Shown piece after piece: positions 16,086-24,765 of a stretch of 64,000 bases of DNA; position 1 is the stretch's first letter, and the number at the start of each line of letters is the position of its first letter. Both the position numbers and the translations under genes were made by a program. The notes under the pieces are model-generated. The model made no database searches, was not told the DNA's origin, and worked only from the letters and a program-made list of their open reading frames with translations. The stretch spans positions 164,805 to 228,804 of the forward strand of contig NZ_RYZH01000002.1 of the NCBI RefSeq assembly GCF_003977685.1, written 5' to 3'. This DNA is from Tautonia sociabilis. GTDB lineage: Bacteria > Planctomycetota > Planctomycetia > Isosphaerales > Isosphaeraceae.

Positions 16086-18812
16086 TCAGTCCCCCGAGTC
16101 GGCCCCGCTTGTCACGGAGGCGGTTTGGGGAGAGTGGCCCGATCCCTCCTCCCCGAGGGTGGGTCCGGCGGGGCCAAGAAGCGCGTTGAAGAGCGGTCGG
16201 AACGTGGCGTGAGTCTGGCCCCGGTGTTGAGGTGGGAACCCGAAGAGAACGACACGGCCCTTCCCGAGCGAGACGTCGACGAGGGCGGCCGAGCCGGCGA
16301 GATGCTCCTCGCCGAGAAGCCAGCCGCTCTCGAGCAGGTTCGTCTCGGCATACCTGCAGGCGACCGAGACGCGATCGCCGGCCCCCTCGGCGGGGCGGAA
16401 GCCTCGGGAGTTCGAGAAGAAGGCCGAACCGTCGGCGGGCATGCCGAGGGTGAGGTAGGACGACTCGTCGAAGCGAACGGCGAGGATGGAGCCGGGACAG
16501 TAGAACGAATTGCTGGAAACGCCGTCGAGGACGTCGACCACGGGGAGGCCGAGGCTCTCGATGGCGAATTCGCAGGAATCTTCCAGGCAGACAAGCCGGC
16601 CCCCGGCCTCGACGAACCGACGAATCGCCTCGACGCCGTCGCCGGCCAGCCCTCCGACATAGGCCGGCTCGGTCTGGTCGGGGCGGTAACCCTCCCGCAG
16701 CGTCCGGCGGCCGATCGAGGGAAGCACCAGGACGTCGAACCGCTCGATCAGGTCCCCGGCGACGATGTCGGCATTGTGAACGGTGCGATACGGGACGCCG
16801 AAGCGGTCGAAGACCAGTCGGGTCCAACCCTCGTCCATGCTCGGAACCCACGGTTGGTAGAGGGCGATCCGGGGGGCCTTCAACCGGGTCCAGGACGGCA
16901 GCGGAGCACCGTCCCCGACGATGCCTTCGGGACCGAGGTCGGCATCGGGCAAGGGCAGGTCGAAGACCTGCGGCTCGTCGACGGCCAGGGCGACCGCGGA
17001 AGTCTCGGGGAGGACCTCGTTGAGGAGCCGGAGCGAGTCCTCGAAGGAGGGGATCCGCAAGCTGCCGGAGGGGAGGTCATGCCCCCCGACCGTCCTCGGT
17101 TCCTCCAGGCGGTCGACCGGGATCTCGGCGTCGAGCAGGGCGAAAAGGATCGTGAAATCGTCGTTGGCGCGATTGGTGATGTAGAACGCGTCGGCCTCGT
17201 CGAGATCCCCCTCGATCCGGCCAGGGGTCGTGTCGACGGCCGTCACCGGCTCGGCCTGGGCCTCGAACGGCTCCGCGATCGCGACCGCCTTGACCCCCAT
17301 CTGGAGCGGGAGGGTCCAGCCGGCCACGTCATAAGGGCGCTCGGGGCGGCCGTCGGGGCCGACCCGCTCCGGGTATTCCTGTCGCTCCATCATGTCCTTG
17401 AGGTGCGGCCGGTATGGCTGCGCCGCCGGGAGGATCCAGGAGCCGGCCGGGTATTCGACGCCGCCCGCCTCGAACGGGGAGGTGGCGCGCCGGGCCTGAA
17501 TGCCAGTGGCGAGGAGGATCTCCAGCAGCTTGGCCGCGGTTCCGGGGTCGCGCTGACCGCCGGGGACGACCCAGGCGAAGGGAGGATGCTCGGAGCCCTT
17601 CCGGATCTGGTCCATCGCGACGGCCCGGTAATTGGACTGGAACCAGTCTCGGTACCGGGCGGCGAGGGTGAGCAGGGCTCGGGCGCTGATCAGCTCATAC
17701 TCGATGATGTCGCCGATCCGCCACCAGCCGCCGGGCCAGGGATCGACGAAGGTGACCCTGGCCTCGTGATCATCGAACCCCCGGCCGCCGCCCCGGAGGT
17801 CGGATCGCTCCAGAAAGATGGGGGAGGCGAGCTTGACGCTGGCCGCCTCGGTCAAGATCCCGACCATGTTGTGCCGCTGGGGCACGGTGCGGTTGCCGCC
17901 ATTCCACCAGTTGTCGTACATGACATGGGTGGCCACCCCCTTCTTGCCGGCCCGGGCCAGGTCGGCGGCCAGATGGGCCCCGATCAGGAAGATCCCCTGA
18001 CTGATGCGGGGGTCGAGGTTCGGGTTCACCGGGTCGTGGAACGGCGGTACGAAGAGACGGGGGCCGGTGGAACCCATCTGGTGGACGTCCCAGGTGATCG
18101 TGGGGAACCACTCGGTGTAGAGCAGCCGGGTCAAATGCCGGGTCTCGACGAGGTTGAGCATGAACCAGTCGCGATTGGTGTCGTGCCCGGCATAGGGGTG
18201 GTAGAGGCGAGGCATGCCGGAGCCCTCCCAGGGAGTCCCCTTGGAGCGCTCGTACCAGTCGTGCACGATGTCGACGCCGTCCGGATTCACCGAGGGGACC
18301 AGCAGGACGATCGTGTTCTCGAGGATCGCCCTCGTCTCCGGGTCGTCGCCAGTGGCGAGCTCGTGGAGCAACGCGCAGGCCATCAGGGTCGAGGCGGTTT
18401 CCGACGAGTGGATCGAGCAGGTGATCAGAACGGTCGTCTTGCTCCGCTCGACCAGCGCCTCGGCCTCCTCCGAGGGCAGCTCGGGGTCGGGGAGGGAAAG
18501 TCGGCGCTGGAGGTCCTGGTATCGGCCGAGATCGGCGATTGTGTCCTCGGAGGAGATGGCCGCCACGAGGAAGGGGCGTCCCTGGGTCGTCGAGCCGAGC
18601 TCCCGGACGGCCACCCGGCCAGACGCGGCGTCGACGGCTTCGAAATAGTTGACGACGCGTTCCCAGGGGGCGAGCCGGAAGTCCTCTCCGGGCCGGAAGC
18701 CGAGGACCTGCTCGGGCTGGGGGACGGCCTGCTCCTGCGCGGTCGAGGGGGGCGGAGCGGCCAATCCCAGGAGGATCAGAGGCGCGAGCGTCGCCGATCG
18801 GATCGGGCTCAT
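16086..18812 (-). CDS. M14-family zinc carboxypeptidase with C-terminal GATase-like domain
   Basis: A 908-residue exported protein. A signal peptide (MSPIRSATLAPLILLGLAA, cleavage near STAQEQ) precedes an M14 peptidase domain. Zinc ligands are the HSSE motif (CSIHSSETAS) and a later His in TWDVHQMGS; the substrate-binding NPDG (VPSVNPDGVD) and HDTNRDW segments are present, and the catalytic Glu is probably in GILTEAASV. The C-terminal third (VLVLPSIGRRTL, then EAGGRLVCLEDSCEF) resembles a class I glutamine-amidotransferase/ThuA-like fold. Such M14-plus-GATase proteins are often annotated as large metallocarboxypeptidases in planctomycetes and Bacteroidetes. Met codons at 18824 and 18860 are alternative starts. 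Confidence 0.86.
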   Translation of the reverse strand: MSPIRSATLAPLILLGLAAPPPSTAQEQAVPQPEQVLGFRPGEDFRLAPWERVVNYFEAVDAASGRVAVRELGSTTQGRPFLVAAISSEDTIADLGRYQDLQRRLSLPDPELPSEEAEALVERSKTTVLITCSIHSSETASTLMACALLHELATGDDPETRAILENTIVLLVPSVNPDGVDIVHDWYERSKGTPWEGSGMPRLYHPYAGHDTNRDWFMLNLVETRHLTRLLYTEWFPTITWDVHQMGSTGPRLFVPPFHDPVNPNLDPRISQGIFLIGAHLAADLARAGKKGVATHVMYDNWWNGGNRTVPQRHNMVGILTEAASVKLASPIFLERSDLRGGGRGFDDHEARVTFVDPWPGGWWRIGDIIEYELISARALLTLAARYRDWFQSNYRAVAMDQIRKGSEHPPFAWVVPGGQRDPGTAAKLLEILLATGIQARRATSPFEAGGVEYPAGSWILPAAQPYRPHLKDMMERQEYPERVGPDGRPERPYDVAGWTLPLQMGVKAVAIAEPFEAQAEPVTAVDTTPGRIEGDLDEADAFYITNRANDDFTILFALLDAEIPVDRLEEPRTVGGHDLPSGSLRIPSFEDSLRLLNEVLPETSAVALAVDEPQVFDLPLPDADLGPEGIVGDGAPLPSWTRLKAPRIALYQPWVPSMDEGWTRLVFDRFGVPYRTVHNADIVAGDLIERFDVLVLPSIGRRTLREGYRPDQTEPAYVGGLAGDGVEAIRRFVEAGGRLVCLEDSCEFAIESLGLPVVDVLDGVSSNSFYCPGSILAVRFDESSYLTLGMPADGSAFFSNSRGFRPAEGAGDRVSVACRYAETNLLESGWLLGEEHLAGSAALVDVSLGKGRVVLFGFPPQHRGQTHATFRPLFNALLGPAGPTLGEEGSGHSPQTASVTSGADSGD

Positions 18813-18920
18813 CGGGGGCTCCATCGGGCGCCATCGAGGTCGCGGGCGGAGGAGACTCATGATCCCGGCTGGACCTTGGGGATGCAACCGATCGGCCCGA
18901 TCGGACGGCAGGGGGGTGGT

Positions 18921-18950
18921 TTGACCGCCCCGGCCGGCGAGCCGTATGAT
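18921..18950 (+). promoter_or_regulatory. Sigma70-like promoter for the class III aminotransferase
   Basis: TTGACC, an 18-base spacer and TATGAT, matching the consensus at five of six positions in each hexamer. The predicted transcription start lies about 120 bases before the aminotransferase ATG, within the divergent region shared with the M14 peptidase gene. Confidence 0.6.
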
Positions 18951-19079
18951 CCCTTGAGGCATCGGTGACGGATCGAAGGCCGGGCTGACCGTCGCCCCGA
19001 CCTCCTCTCCTTCTCGAGGCGGATCGTCGCCCGTCTCTCCCAAGGATCCGCCTCGATCGAGCCGACGGAGCCCATCCCG

Positions 19080-20447
19080 ATGTCCTCCGACACCGCGCTG
19101 CACCGCAGTGACCCCCGGATCGTCTCCGACCCGCTGCCCGGCCCGAAGGCCCGGGCGTGGATCGACAGGGACGAGCGGACGACATCACCTTCCTACACAC
19201 GAATGTACCCGCTGGTGGTCCGCCGCGCCCGGGGGGCGATGATGGAGGACCTCGACGGGAACCGCTTCCTCGACTTCACCGCGGGGATTGCCGTCACCAA
19301 CGCCGGGCACTGCCACCCGAAGGTCGTCAAGGCGATCCGCCAGCAGGCTGGCCGCCTGGTGCACATGTCGGGGACCGATTTCTATTACACGCCCCAGATC
19401 CGCCTCGCCGAGCGGCTCGCCCGCCTGGCCCCCGGACCGGGGCCGAAGCGGGTGTTCTTCTCCAACAGCGGCGCCGAGGCGATCGAGGCGGCGCTGAAGC
19501 TGGCGCGCTACCACACGAAACGGCCCCGGGTCATCGCCTTCCGCGGCGCCTTCCACGGCCGGACCTACGGCGCGATGAGTCTGACCGCCTCGAAGGCGAT
19601 CCAGCGCAAGGGGTTCGCGCCGCTGGTCCCCGAGGTGCAGCACGCTCGATTCGGCGACCTTGGAAGTGTGAAGGAGCTGTTCAAAACGACCTGCCCCCCC
19701 GAGGAAACCGCGGCCATCTTCGTCGAGCCGATCCAGGGAGAGGGGGGCTACATCGTCCCCCCCGACGACTTCCTGCCGGGGCTCCGGGCCCTGTGCAGCG
19801 AGCTGGGGATTCTGCTCGTGTTCGACGAGATCCAGGCCGGCATCGGCCGAACCGGCCGAATGTTCGCCTCGGAGCACTGGGGCGTACACGGCGACATCGT
19901 CTGCCTGGCCAAGGGACTGGCCAATGGCCTTCCGCTCGGAGCGATCGTCGCGCCGGAGTCGATCATGACCTGGGCCCCCGGTAGTCACGCCAGCACCTTC
20001 GGCGGCAACCCCATCGCCTGCGCTGCCTCCGTCGCCACGCTCGACCTTGTCGAGCGACGGTACGCCGCGAACGCCGCCGAGCGCGGCGCCCAGCTCATGG
20101 CCGGCCTCCGGGAGCTGGCCAAGGCCCACCCCTGCATCGTTGACGTCCGGGGCAAGGGGCTGATGATCGGCATGGAGCTCGGTTCCCCCGCCGGTTCCAA
20201 CCCCGACCTCCGGGACCGGATCATCCTGGAGTGCTTCCATCGCGGCCTGCTGCTGCTGCCCTGCGGCCCGAGCACGATCCGGTTCTGCCCGCCGCTCTGC
20301 GTAACGGGTCACCAGGTCGAGGTCGGCTTGAACCTGATCTCCGGTGCGATGGATGCCCTCTGCGGCGAGTGCCCGTACTCCCCGAAGCGGCCGGATGTGG
20401 CCCACGTCCACCTGGGAGATCACCTCCCGTCGGACCAGGCCTCCTGA
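19080..20447 (+). CDS. Class III PLP aminotransferase (4-aminobutyrate/acetylornithine-type)
   Basis: A 455-residue fold-type I aminotransferase. The PLP-binding Gly/Ala segment SNSGAEAIEAALKLAR (128-143), Asp249 and Gln252 in LLVFDEIQAGIGRTG, and the Schiff-base Lys278 in CLAKGLANGLPLGA are all present. The length and the extended N-terminus resemble 4-aminobutyrate or lysine/5-aminovalerate aminotransferases more than acetylornithine transaminase (about 400). The exact amino donor cannot be read from sequence. The C-terminal 25 residues are an unusual hydrophilic tail. A good promoter lies upstream, and a VOC-like gene of unknown function follows after 60 bases, so the two may serve one catabolic step. 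Confidence 0.87.
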   Translation: MSSDTALHRSDPRIVSDPLPGPKARAWIDRDERTTSPSYTRMYPLVVRRARGAMMEDLDGNRFLDFTAGIAVTNAGHCHPKVVKAIRQQAGRLVHMSGTDFYYTPQIRLAERLARLAPGPGPKRVFFSNSGAEAIEAALKLARYHTKRPRVIAFRGAFHGRTYGAMSLTASKAIQRKGFAPLVPEVQHARFGDLGSVKELFKTTCPPEETAAIFVEPIQGEGGYIVPPDDFLPGLRALCSELGILLVFDEIQAGIGRTGRMFASEHWGVHGDIVCLAKGLANGLPLGAIVAPESIMTWAPGSHASTFGGNPIACAASVATLDLVERRYAANAAERGAQLMAGLRELAKAHPCIVDVRGKGLMIGMELGSPAGSNPDLRDRIILECFHRGLLLLPCGPSTIRFCPPLCVTGHQVEVGLNLISGAMDALCGECPYSPKRPDVAHVHLGDHLPSDQAS

Positions 20448-20507
20448 GCACCGGCCTCCCTCCCGCTCCCCCCTCGTTTTGAAGGCCGAGATCCCCGAGC
20501 CGCACCC

Positions 20508-21923
20508 ATGTCTACCGTCTCCCCAAGTTCCGCACCCCCGTTCGACTGGCAACGCTGGCCCGAGACCGAGGCGTTCCTCGGGGAGAAGCTCCGATCGGCC
20601 CTCGGCGGAAACCCCTTCGCCGCCGCCCTGGCGAACCGGATGCAGGCAGAGACGAGCACGACGATCGACGTCTGGATCGATCACCTCGCCCTGGTCGACC
20701 GGCCCGGCCTGGTCGGCGAGTTGGAACGACTCGGCTTCGCCAAGGCGGCCGAGCCGTACGGGGTGAACGAGCCGAGCTTCCGGCACCCAGGGGGTCAGTT
20801 CCCTCCGGTGGCGGTGGTGCGGCATCCGACGGGGGGGCCGGAGGTGGCGACGATCGCCCTGAAGGTCGAGTCGATCGCCGCGTTTAGCGGGGCGAACAAC
20901 CTGGGGCTGGAGCCGGTCGGCTACCCGATGGGGCCGTACCGGTTCGCGAAGGTGGACGTCGCCGGGGCGGACACGGCTCTGATCGTTGTCGAGCGGCGGG
21001 GATACCTCGGATTCGAGCCGTTCCCCAGTTCCTGGGCGAGGGACGGCCGAATGGCTCCCCACTCAACCCGGGACGCGATGGCGGCGAAAGACCTGTGGAA
21101 GGGTCGTCGGCGGCGGTTCGAGGAGGACGAGGCGGGATTCGACGCCACCGAGCAGGTGCTGGAGAAGGTGATCGAGCGCGCGGGTTCGACCGACCTGGCG
21201 TGCCACCTGGTCTTCGAGGTCGAGCGCGAGTACTGGGAGTCCCGGAACCGGGCGGCCCGGGTGCAGAAGCGGCGTCAGGACCGACTCGGCCTGGGCTGGG
21301 CGAACCACGACCACCACACGTTCCGCTGCTCCCGGCGGTTCTTCCCCCGGGTGATCCGCATCTTCGAGCGGCTCGGCTTCACCCTTCGCGAGTCGTTCCA
21401 CGCCGGAACCGACGCCGGCTGGGGAGCCCAGGTGCTGGAGCACCCCTCGACCGGCATCGTCATCTTCGCCGACCTGGATCTGGCCCCCGAGGAGGTCGAG
21501 GAGGACTTCGCGCATACCCTCCTGCCCGACCTGCCGAGACCGAACACCGTGGGGCTCTGGGTCGGCCTGCACGGGGAATCGCTCCTGGACGCCGGGATGC
21601 ACCACCTGGAGGCACAGTTTGACTTCGACGCCCTGCGCCGAGACCTGGAAGCCGAGGACGGCATCGTCACGATGAAGCCGTTCAGCGACTTCCCCTTCCT
21701 CCGCCAGGCCTTCACCCAGGGCGAGCGCTGGCCGGTCTCGAAGCATCGGGCCGACCGGCTGCTGGCCAGGGGCTGGATCGACGCTGAGCAGCACGCCCGA
21801 TTCCTGGCCGAGGGGGCGATCGGCAGCCACCTGGAGAACCTCCAGCGCCGGGAGGGGTTCAAGGGATTCAACCAGCGGGCCGTCAGCGCCATCATCGCCG
21901 AGACCGACCCGAGGCGGCATTGA
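20508..21923 (+). CDS. Unrecognised protein with two VOC-like halves
   Basis: A 471-residue soluble protein of no family I can name with confidence. Two segments look like vicinal-oxygen-chelate (glyoxalase/dioxygenase) units. The first has TTIDVWIDHLALVD, then LERLGF (residues 51-80). The second has NHDHHTFRCSRRFFPRV, then FERLGFTLRES, and ends with FADLDL (about 264-327). Each has the D-H-x-x order followed by an F-x-x-LGF helix typical of VOC proteins, so metal-dependent dioxygenase or isomerase chemistry is possible. A link to 2-oxoadipate dioxygenase (DUF1338) suggested by the neighbouring aminotransferase is speculation. The start is preceded by GAGCCGCACCC. No signal peptide is seen. 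Confidence 0.6.
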   Translation: MSTVSPSSAPPFDWQRWPETEAFLGEKLRSALGGNPFAAALANRMQAETSTTIDVWIDHLALVDRPGLVGELERLGFAKAAEPYGVNEPSFRHPGGQFPPVAVVRHPTGGPEVATIALKVESIAAFSGANNLGLEPVGYPMGPYRFAKVDVAGADTALIVVERRGYLGFEPFPSSWARDGRMAPHSTRDAMAAKDLWKGRRRRFEEDEAGFDATEQVLEKVIERAGSTDLACHLVFEVEREYWESRNRAARVQKRRQDRLGLGWANHDHHTFRCSRRFFPRVIRIFERLGFTLRESFHAGTDAGWGAQVLEHPSTGIVIFADLDLAPEEVEEDFAHTLLPDLPRPNTVGLWVGLHGESLLDAGMHHLEAQFDFDALRRDLEAEDGIVTMKPFSDFPFLRQAFTQGERWPVSKHRADRLLARGWIDAEQHARFLAEGAIGSHLENLQRREGFKGFNQRAVSAIIAETDPRRH

Positions 21924-21935
21924 GCGGCCGGCGCC

Positions 21936-21964
21936 CTGACGGCCCCGGGCGCCCGTGGTAGAAT
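21936..21964 (+). promoter_or_regulatory. Sigma70-like promoter for the HEAT-like exported protein
   Basis: CTGACG, a 17-base spacer and TAGAAT. The -35 lies in the loop of a 7-bp GC-rich hairpin (GGCGCCC at 21930-21936 with GGGCGCC at 21947-21953) that may act as terminator for the preceding gene. Confidence 0.5.
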
Positions 21965-22103
21965 ATCAGGGGAACCGCCCGCGTCCGGCGGGCGTCGAAG
22001 TCATAAGTCTTGCCTGCCGCAGAGAAAACCGGCAACTCCGGCCCCCTCCCCGGGATCGGTCCGGAGGCGTCGGCCCCATCGTCCCCTTCAAGGCCTTCGA
22101 ATC

Positions 22104-23537
22104 ATGATCGATGCGAACCTCCCGGCCTGGCTGAGGGGCCTCGGCCTCCGGCTCGCGACGCTGGCGGCCGCCACCGGCCTCATGCTGGCGGCCATCCCTC
22201 CCGCCGACGCCCGCCAGCAGGACGAACCGGCCCCAACCCAGGCCGAGCCCGACGAGACCAAAACCACCCCCGAGGAAGCCGACCGCCAGGAGGTCCTCCA
22301 GGACTCCGTCTATGTCGATCCCCGCGCAACGGCGGCCATGCAGGGGAACTTTCCCGAGCTGTACACCGGCATCATCCTGCCGAGGAACTCCGATCGCCTG
22401 ATCGCCCAGATGGCCCGGGGCTCCGCCCGGCTCGACCCGGCGATGATCGACCGGTTCATCAAAGGAGCCGCTCGCCAGCTCACCGATCACTCCAACATCG
22501 AGGCCATCTCCCGGCCCGACGGCCAGTATAGCCGGATCCAGGAGATCGAGACCGGCGGCCGATACCTGATGCTCCCCTACACCGACGTCCCGGCCGACCA
22601 GCGTGACCGCCGGTTCCTCCAAGTCTACAACACCAAGCTCCTGGAAATCGCTCCGGAGCTGCTTTCCAACCACCTCTACGCCCGAGTCCAGGTCATGCAG
22701 GCGCTGAGCCGGATGGAGGACCCTCAGGCCCTCCGGATCCTGGTCCCGCTGCTGGCCGACGACACGCAGCCCCTGCTGGTCAAGCAACTGGCCGCCGAGG
22801 GGATCAAGCGGATCGCCCTCGCGACCGGGATCGAACTCTCTCCCACCGACCGGGAGCAAGCCGCCACCGCCCTGGTCGGCTTCCTCCGGTCGAATCCCGA
22901 TGCCTACTGGATGGCCCAGGCCAGGGCCCTCCAGGCGCTCGGCGCGTTGCGGCAGGTTTCGGGCATCCAGAATCGCGAGCGGGCCATTTTCGCCGACGAA
23001 ACCATGGCCGCCCTGGCCTCGGACGACCTCCGCATCGAGAGCCGGGCCTGGGCTGGCTGGTCGCTCGGCATGTACATCATTCCGCCGAATTACCCCCAGT
23101 TGAACTACTCGCTGGCCGCCTATGAGCTCGGCCGGCTCGCCGAGGAGATCGCCGGCCGGATCGTCGAACTCAGCGATCCGAGAGAGGCCGCTTCTTACAA
23201 TCCGGAGCGGGTCAAGTACCTCACCGGCCTGCTCGTCGAGCCGATCTTCGAGGCGTTCGACGGCTCCTCCAAGCTCCCCCCCCGGCAGTCGGGCATGAGA
23301 AACCTCCAGGCGCTGGGCCCGCACCGTCAGTACGTCGAGCGGGTCCATCAGCTCATCCGGCAGCTGGCCGGGGCCTCGGTCGAGCTGACCCGGGCCGTCG
23401 GCTCCCAGCGGCCCGCCGCCCGAGACGCGGTGATCGCCCGTCTCAACGAGCTGCGCGGGTTCCTCAACGAGAATCGGCCCCAGGAGAACACGTTCGTCCC
23501 GGGCGGCCGCCAGTTCGCCCTGTCGGACGCCTCCTGA
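22104..23537 (+). CDS. Exported HEAT-repeat-like protein of unknown function
   Basis: A 477-residue protein with a long signal peptide (about 1-36: LRLATLAAATGLMLAAIPPADA). A low-complexity acidic stretch (DEPAPTQAEPDE) follows. The mature part is mostly alpha-helical and contains HEAT-like units, for example RVQVMQALSRMEDPQALRILV, then LAAEGIKRIAL and MAQARALQALGALRQV. No catalytic motif is seen. I do not recognise a named family; similar exported helical-repeat proteins are common in planctomycetes. It has its own promoter, and the GXGXG protein follows after 37 bases. Confidence 0.66.
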   Translation: MIDANLPAWLRGLGLRLATLAAATGLMLAAIPPADARQQDEPAPTQAEPDETKTTPEEADRQEVLQDSVYVDPRATAAMQGNFPELYTGIILPRNSDRLIAQMARGSARLDPAMIDRFIKGAARQLTDHSNIEAISRPDGQYSRIQEIETGGRYLMLPYTDVPADQRDRRFLQVYNTKLLEIAPELLSNHLYARVQVMQALSRMEDPQALRILVPLLADDTQPLLVKQLAAEGIKRIALATGIELSPTDREQAATALVGFLRSNPDAYWMAQARALQALGALRQVSGIQNRERAIFADETMAALASDDLRIESRAWAGWSLGMYIIPPNYPQLNYSLAAYELGRLAEEIAGRIVELSDPREAASYNPERVKYLTGLLVEPIFEAFDGSSKLPPRQSGMRNLQALGPHRQYVERVHQLIRQLAGASVELTRAVGSQRPAARDAVIARLNELRGFLNENRPQENTFVPGGRQFALSDAS

Positions 23538-23574
23538 GCCGCACCGACCCGAACCGAGCCAAGCAGAGATCGCC

Positions 23575-24228
23575 GTGCCGAGCCCCCCGAGCCCTCCGGC
23601 CTTCGAGATCCCCGTGGCGCTGGTCCGAGACTACCGGCGGATCAACCTTGAGCTCTCCCGGGCCCTCGACGACGGCCGGACGCTGGTCCGCCTGGTCGAC
23701 GTCGAGGGCCAGCGGCTCCTGGCCTCTGGCCTTCACGGCGACTGGCGGGCGGTCGTTGAGGTCGTCGGGAACGCCGGCCCCGAACTCGCCGCTGGGCTGA
23801 ACGCCCCCGGCCTGACGATTCGCTGCACCGGCTCGGCGGCCGACGGCGCCGCCCGGGGGCTCGTCTCCGGTCGAGTCGCGATCCGAGGACAGGCCGGCGA
23901 CGCCGTCGCCGCCGCCATGCTCGGCGGCACGGTCGTGGTCGCCGGCGGAGCCGGCCACCGGGCGGGGCTCCGGATGCGGGGAGGGACGCTCGTCCTGTTT
24001 GGCCCCGTCGGCCGACTGCTGGCCGACCGCCGCGCGGGAGGGCTCATCTTCGCCGATCCCTCCGCGATGCAACGGCCCTCCGGCCGCCCTGGGGACGGGG
24101 GACGCCTCCTCCCCCTGCCCCAGGAAACCGGACACGCCGCGTTGCTCGATCCGGAGGACGCCAGAGCGTATCGAGACGCCCTGCACGACCTGCCGGATGG
24201 GTTCCGCTCGCCCCGATCGCCTGTTTGA
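23575..24228 (+). CDS. Stand-alone GXGXG beta-helix protein (GltB C-terminal/FwdC-like)
   Basis: A 217-residue protein with a GTG start. From about residue 60 it carries glycine-rich repeats of the GXGXG type: EVVGNAGPELAAGL, VAIRGQAGDAVAAAMLGGTVVVAGG, then LRMRGGTLVLFGPVG. These form the right-handed beta-helix known from the C-terminal domain of glutamate synthase large subunit and from formylmethanofuran dehydrogenase subunit C (FwdC/FhcC). There are no glutamate synthase or fwd/fhc genes beside it. The N-terminal 55 residues are not recognised. It may be an assembly or scaffold partner for a C1-transfer or amidotransferase complex encoded elsewhere. Confidence 0.66.
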   Translation: MPSPPSPPAFEIPVALVRDYRRINLELSRALDDGRTLVRLVDVEGQRLLASGLHGDWRAVVEVVGNAGPELAAGLNAPGLTIRCTGSAADGAARGLVSGRVAIRGQAGDAVAAAMLGGTVVVAGGAGHRAGLRMRGGTLVLFGPVGRLLADRRAGGLIFADPSAMQRPSGRPGDGGRLLPLPQETGHAALLDPEDARAYRDALHDLPDGFRSPRSPV

Positions 24229-24310
24229 TCGCCCTGATCGGAGTGATCCGGATCGGTTGCCCTTCCGCTCGAAACCGGTGACGAACGCCGATTCTGCCCG
24301 GGAGGAATCG

Positions 24311-24736
24311 TTGAACAAGGCCGGTCGCCGGGTCAGAATGGGAGCGAGGGGCGTGATTCTCGCCGCGCTGGCGTCCCTCGCCGGATGCGCCGAGGAGCTC
24401 GGCCCCGAGCCGATGCCGACCGCCCCGGTCGCCGGCCGGGTGGTGCTGGGCGGGAGGCCGATCACCCAGGGGTGGTTGGAGTTCCTGCCGGTCGAGGGGA
24501 CCGTGGGCCGTCTACGATCCGCCCGCATCCTCCCGGACGGCTCCTTCAAGACCGACGGCGTGGCGGTGGGGACGGTGGCCATCCGGATCTCAGGGGGCCG
24601 GCTGCCCGCCCCCGAGGAGCGGCTCTTCGGCCGAATGTATTTGATCCGACGGTCGGTTCCCGAGTCGGGGGCCGCCGACCTGGTGATCGACCTCGACCGG
24701 GAACGGCTCCGCCTCGCCGCCAATCGGTCGGGTTGA
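24311..24736 (+). CDS. Small lipoprotein with transthyretin-like carboxypeptidase-regulatory fold
   Basis: A 141-residue lipoprotein. The TTG at 24311 is chosen because GGGAGGA lies 4-5 bases upstream; an ATG at 24338 is possible. The signal sequence has a basic start (KAGRRVR), a hydrophobic core and the lipobox SLAGC. The mature part (VAGRVVLGGRPITQGWLEFLP, then GSFKTDGVAVGTVAIRISG) has the beta-sandwich signature of the carboxypeptidase-regulatory-like proteins that are numerous in planctomycetes, generally surface-exposed with unknown function. It lies between the GXGXG gene and recJ on the same strand. Confidence 0.74.
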   Translation: MNKAGRRVRMGARGVILAALASLAGCAEELGPEPMPTAPVAGRVVLGGRPITQGWLEFLPVEGTVGRLRSARILPDGSFKTDGVAVGTVAIRISGGRLPAPEERLFGRMYLIRRSVPESGAADLVIDLDRERLRLAANRSG

Positions 24737-24765
24737 TCCCCGAGGCCCGGGCGAGGGAGGGGACG

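Noticed and set aside
15957..18968. 1003-residue plus-strand open frame
   Set aside because: It is antisense to the M14 carboxypeptidase gene and is a low-quality, Gly/Asp/Arg-rich translation without motifs.
20508..21923. 2-oxoadipate dioxygenase HglS (DUF1338)
   Set aside because: The neighbour suggests it and both are VOC-like, but I could not find the HglS/DUF1338 motifs, so the call stays generic.
24385..24765. Longer recJ start giving 716 residues
   Set aside because: The extra 127 codons overlap the lipoprotein gene in another frame; the ATG at 24766 has a good Shine-Dalgarno sequence and gives the normal RecJ length.
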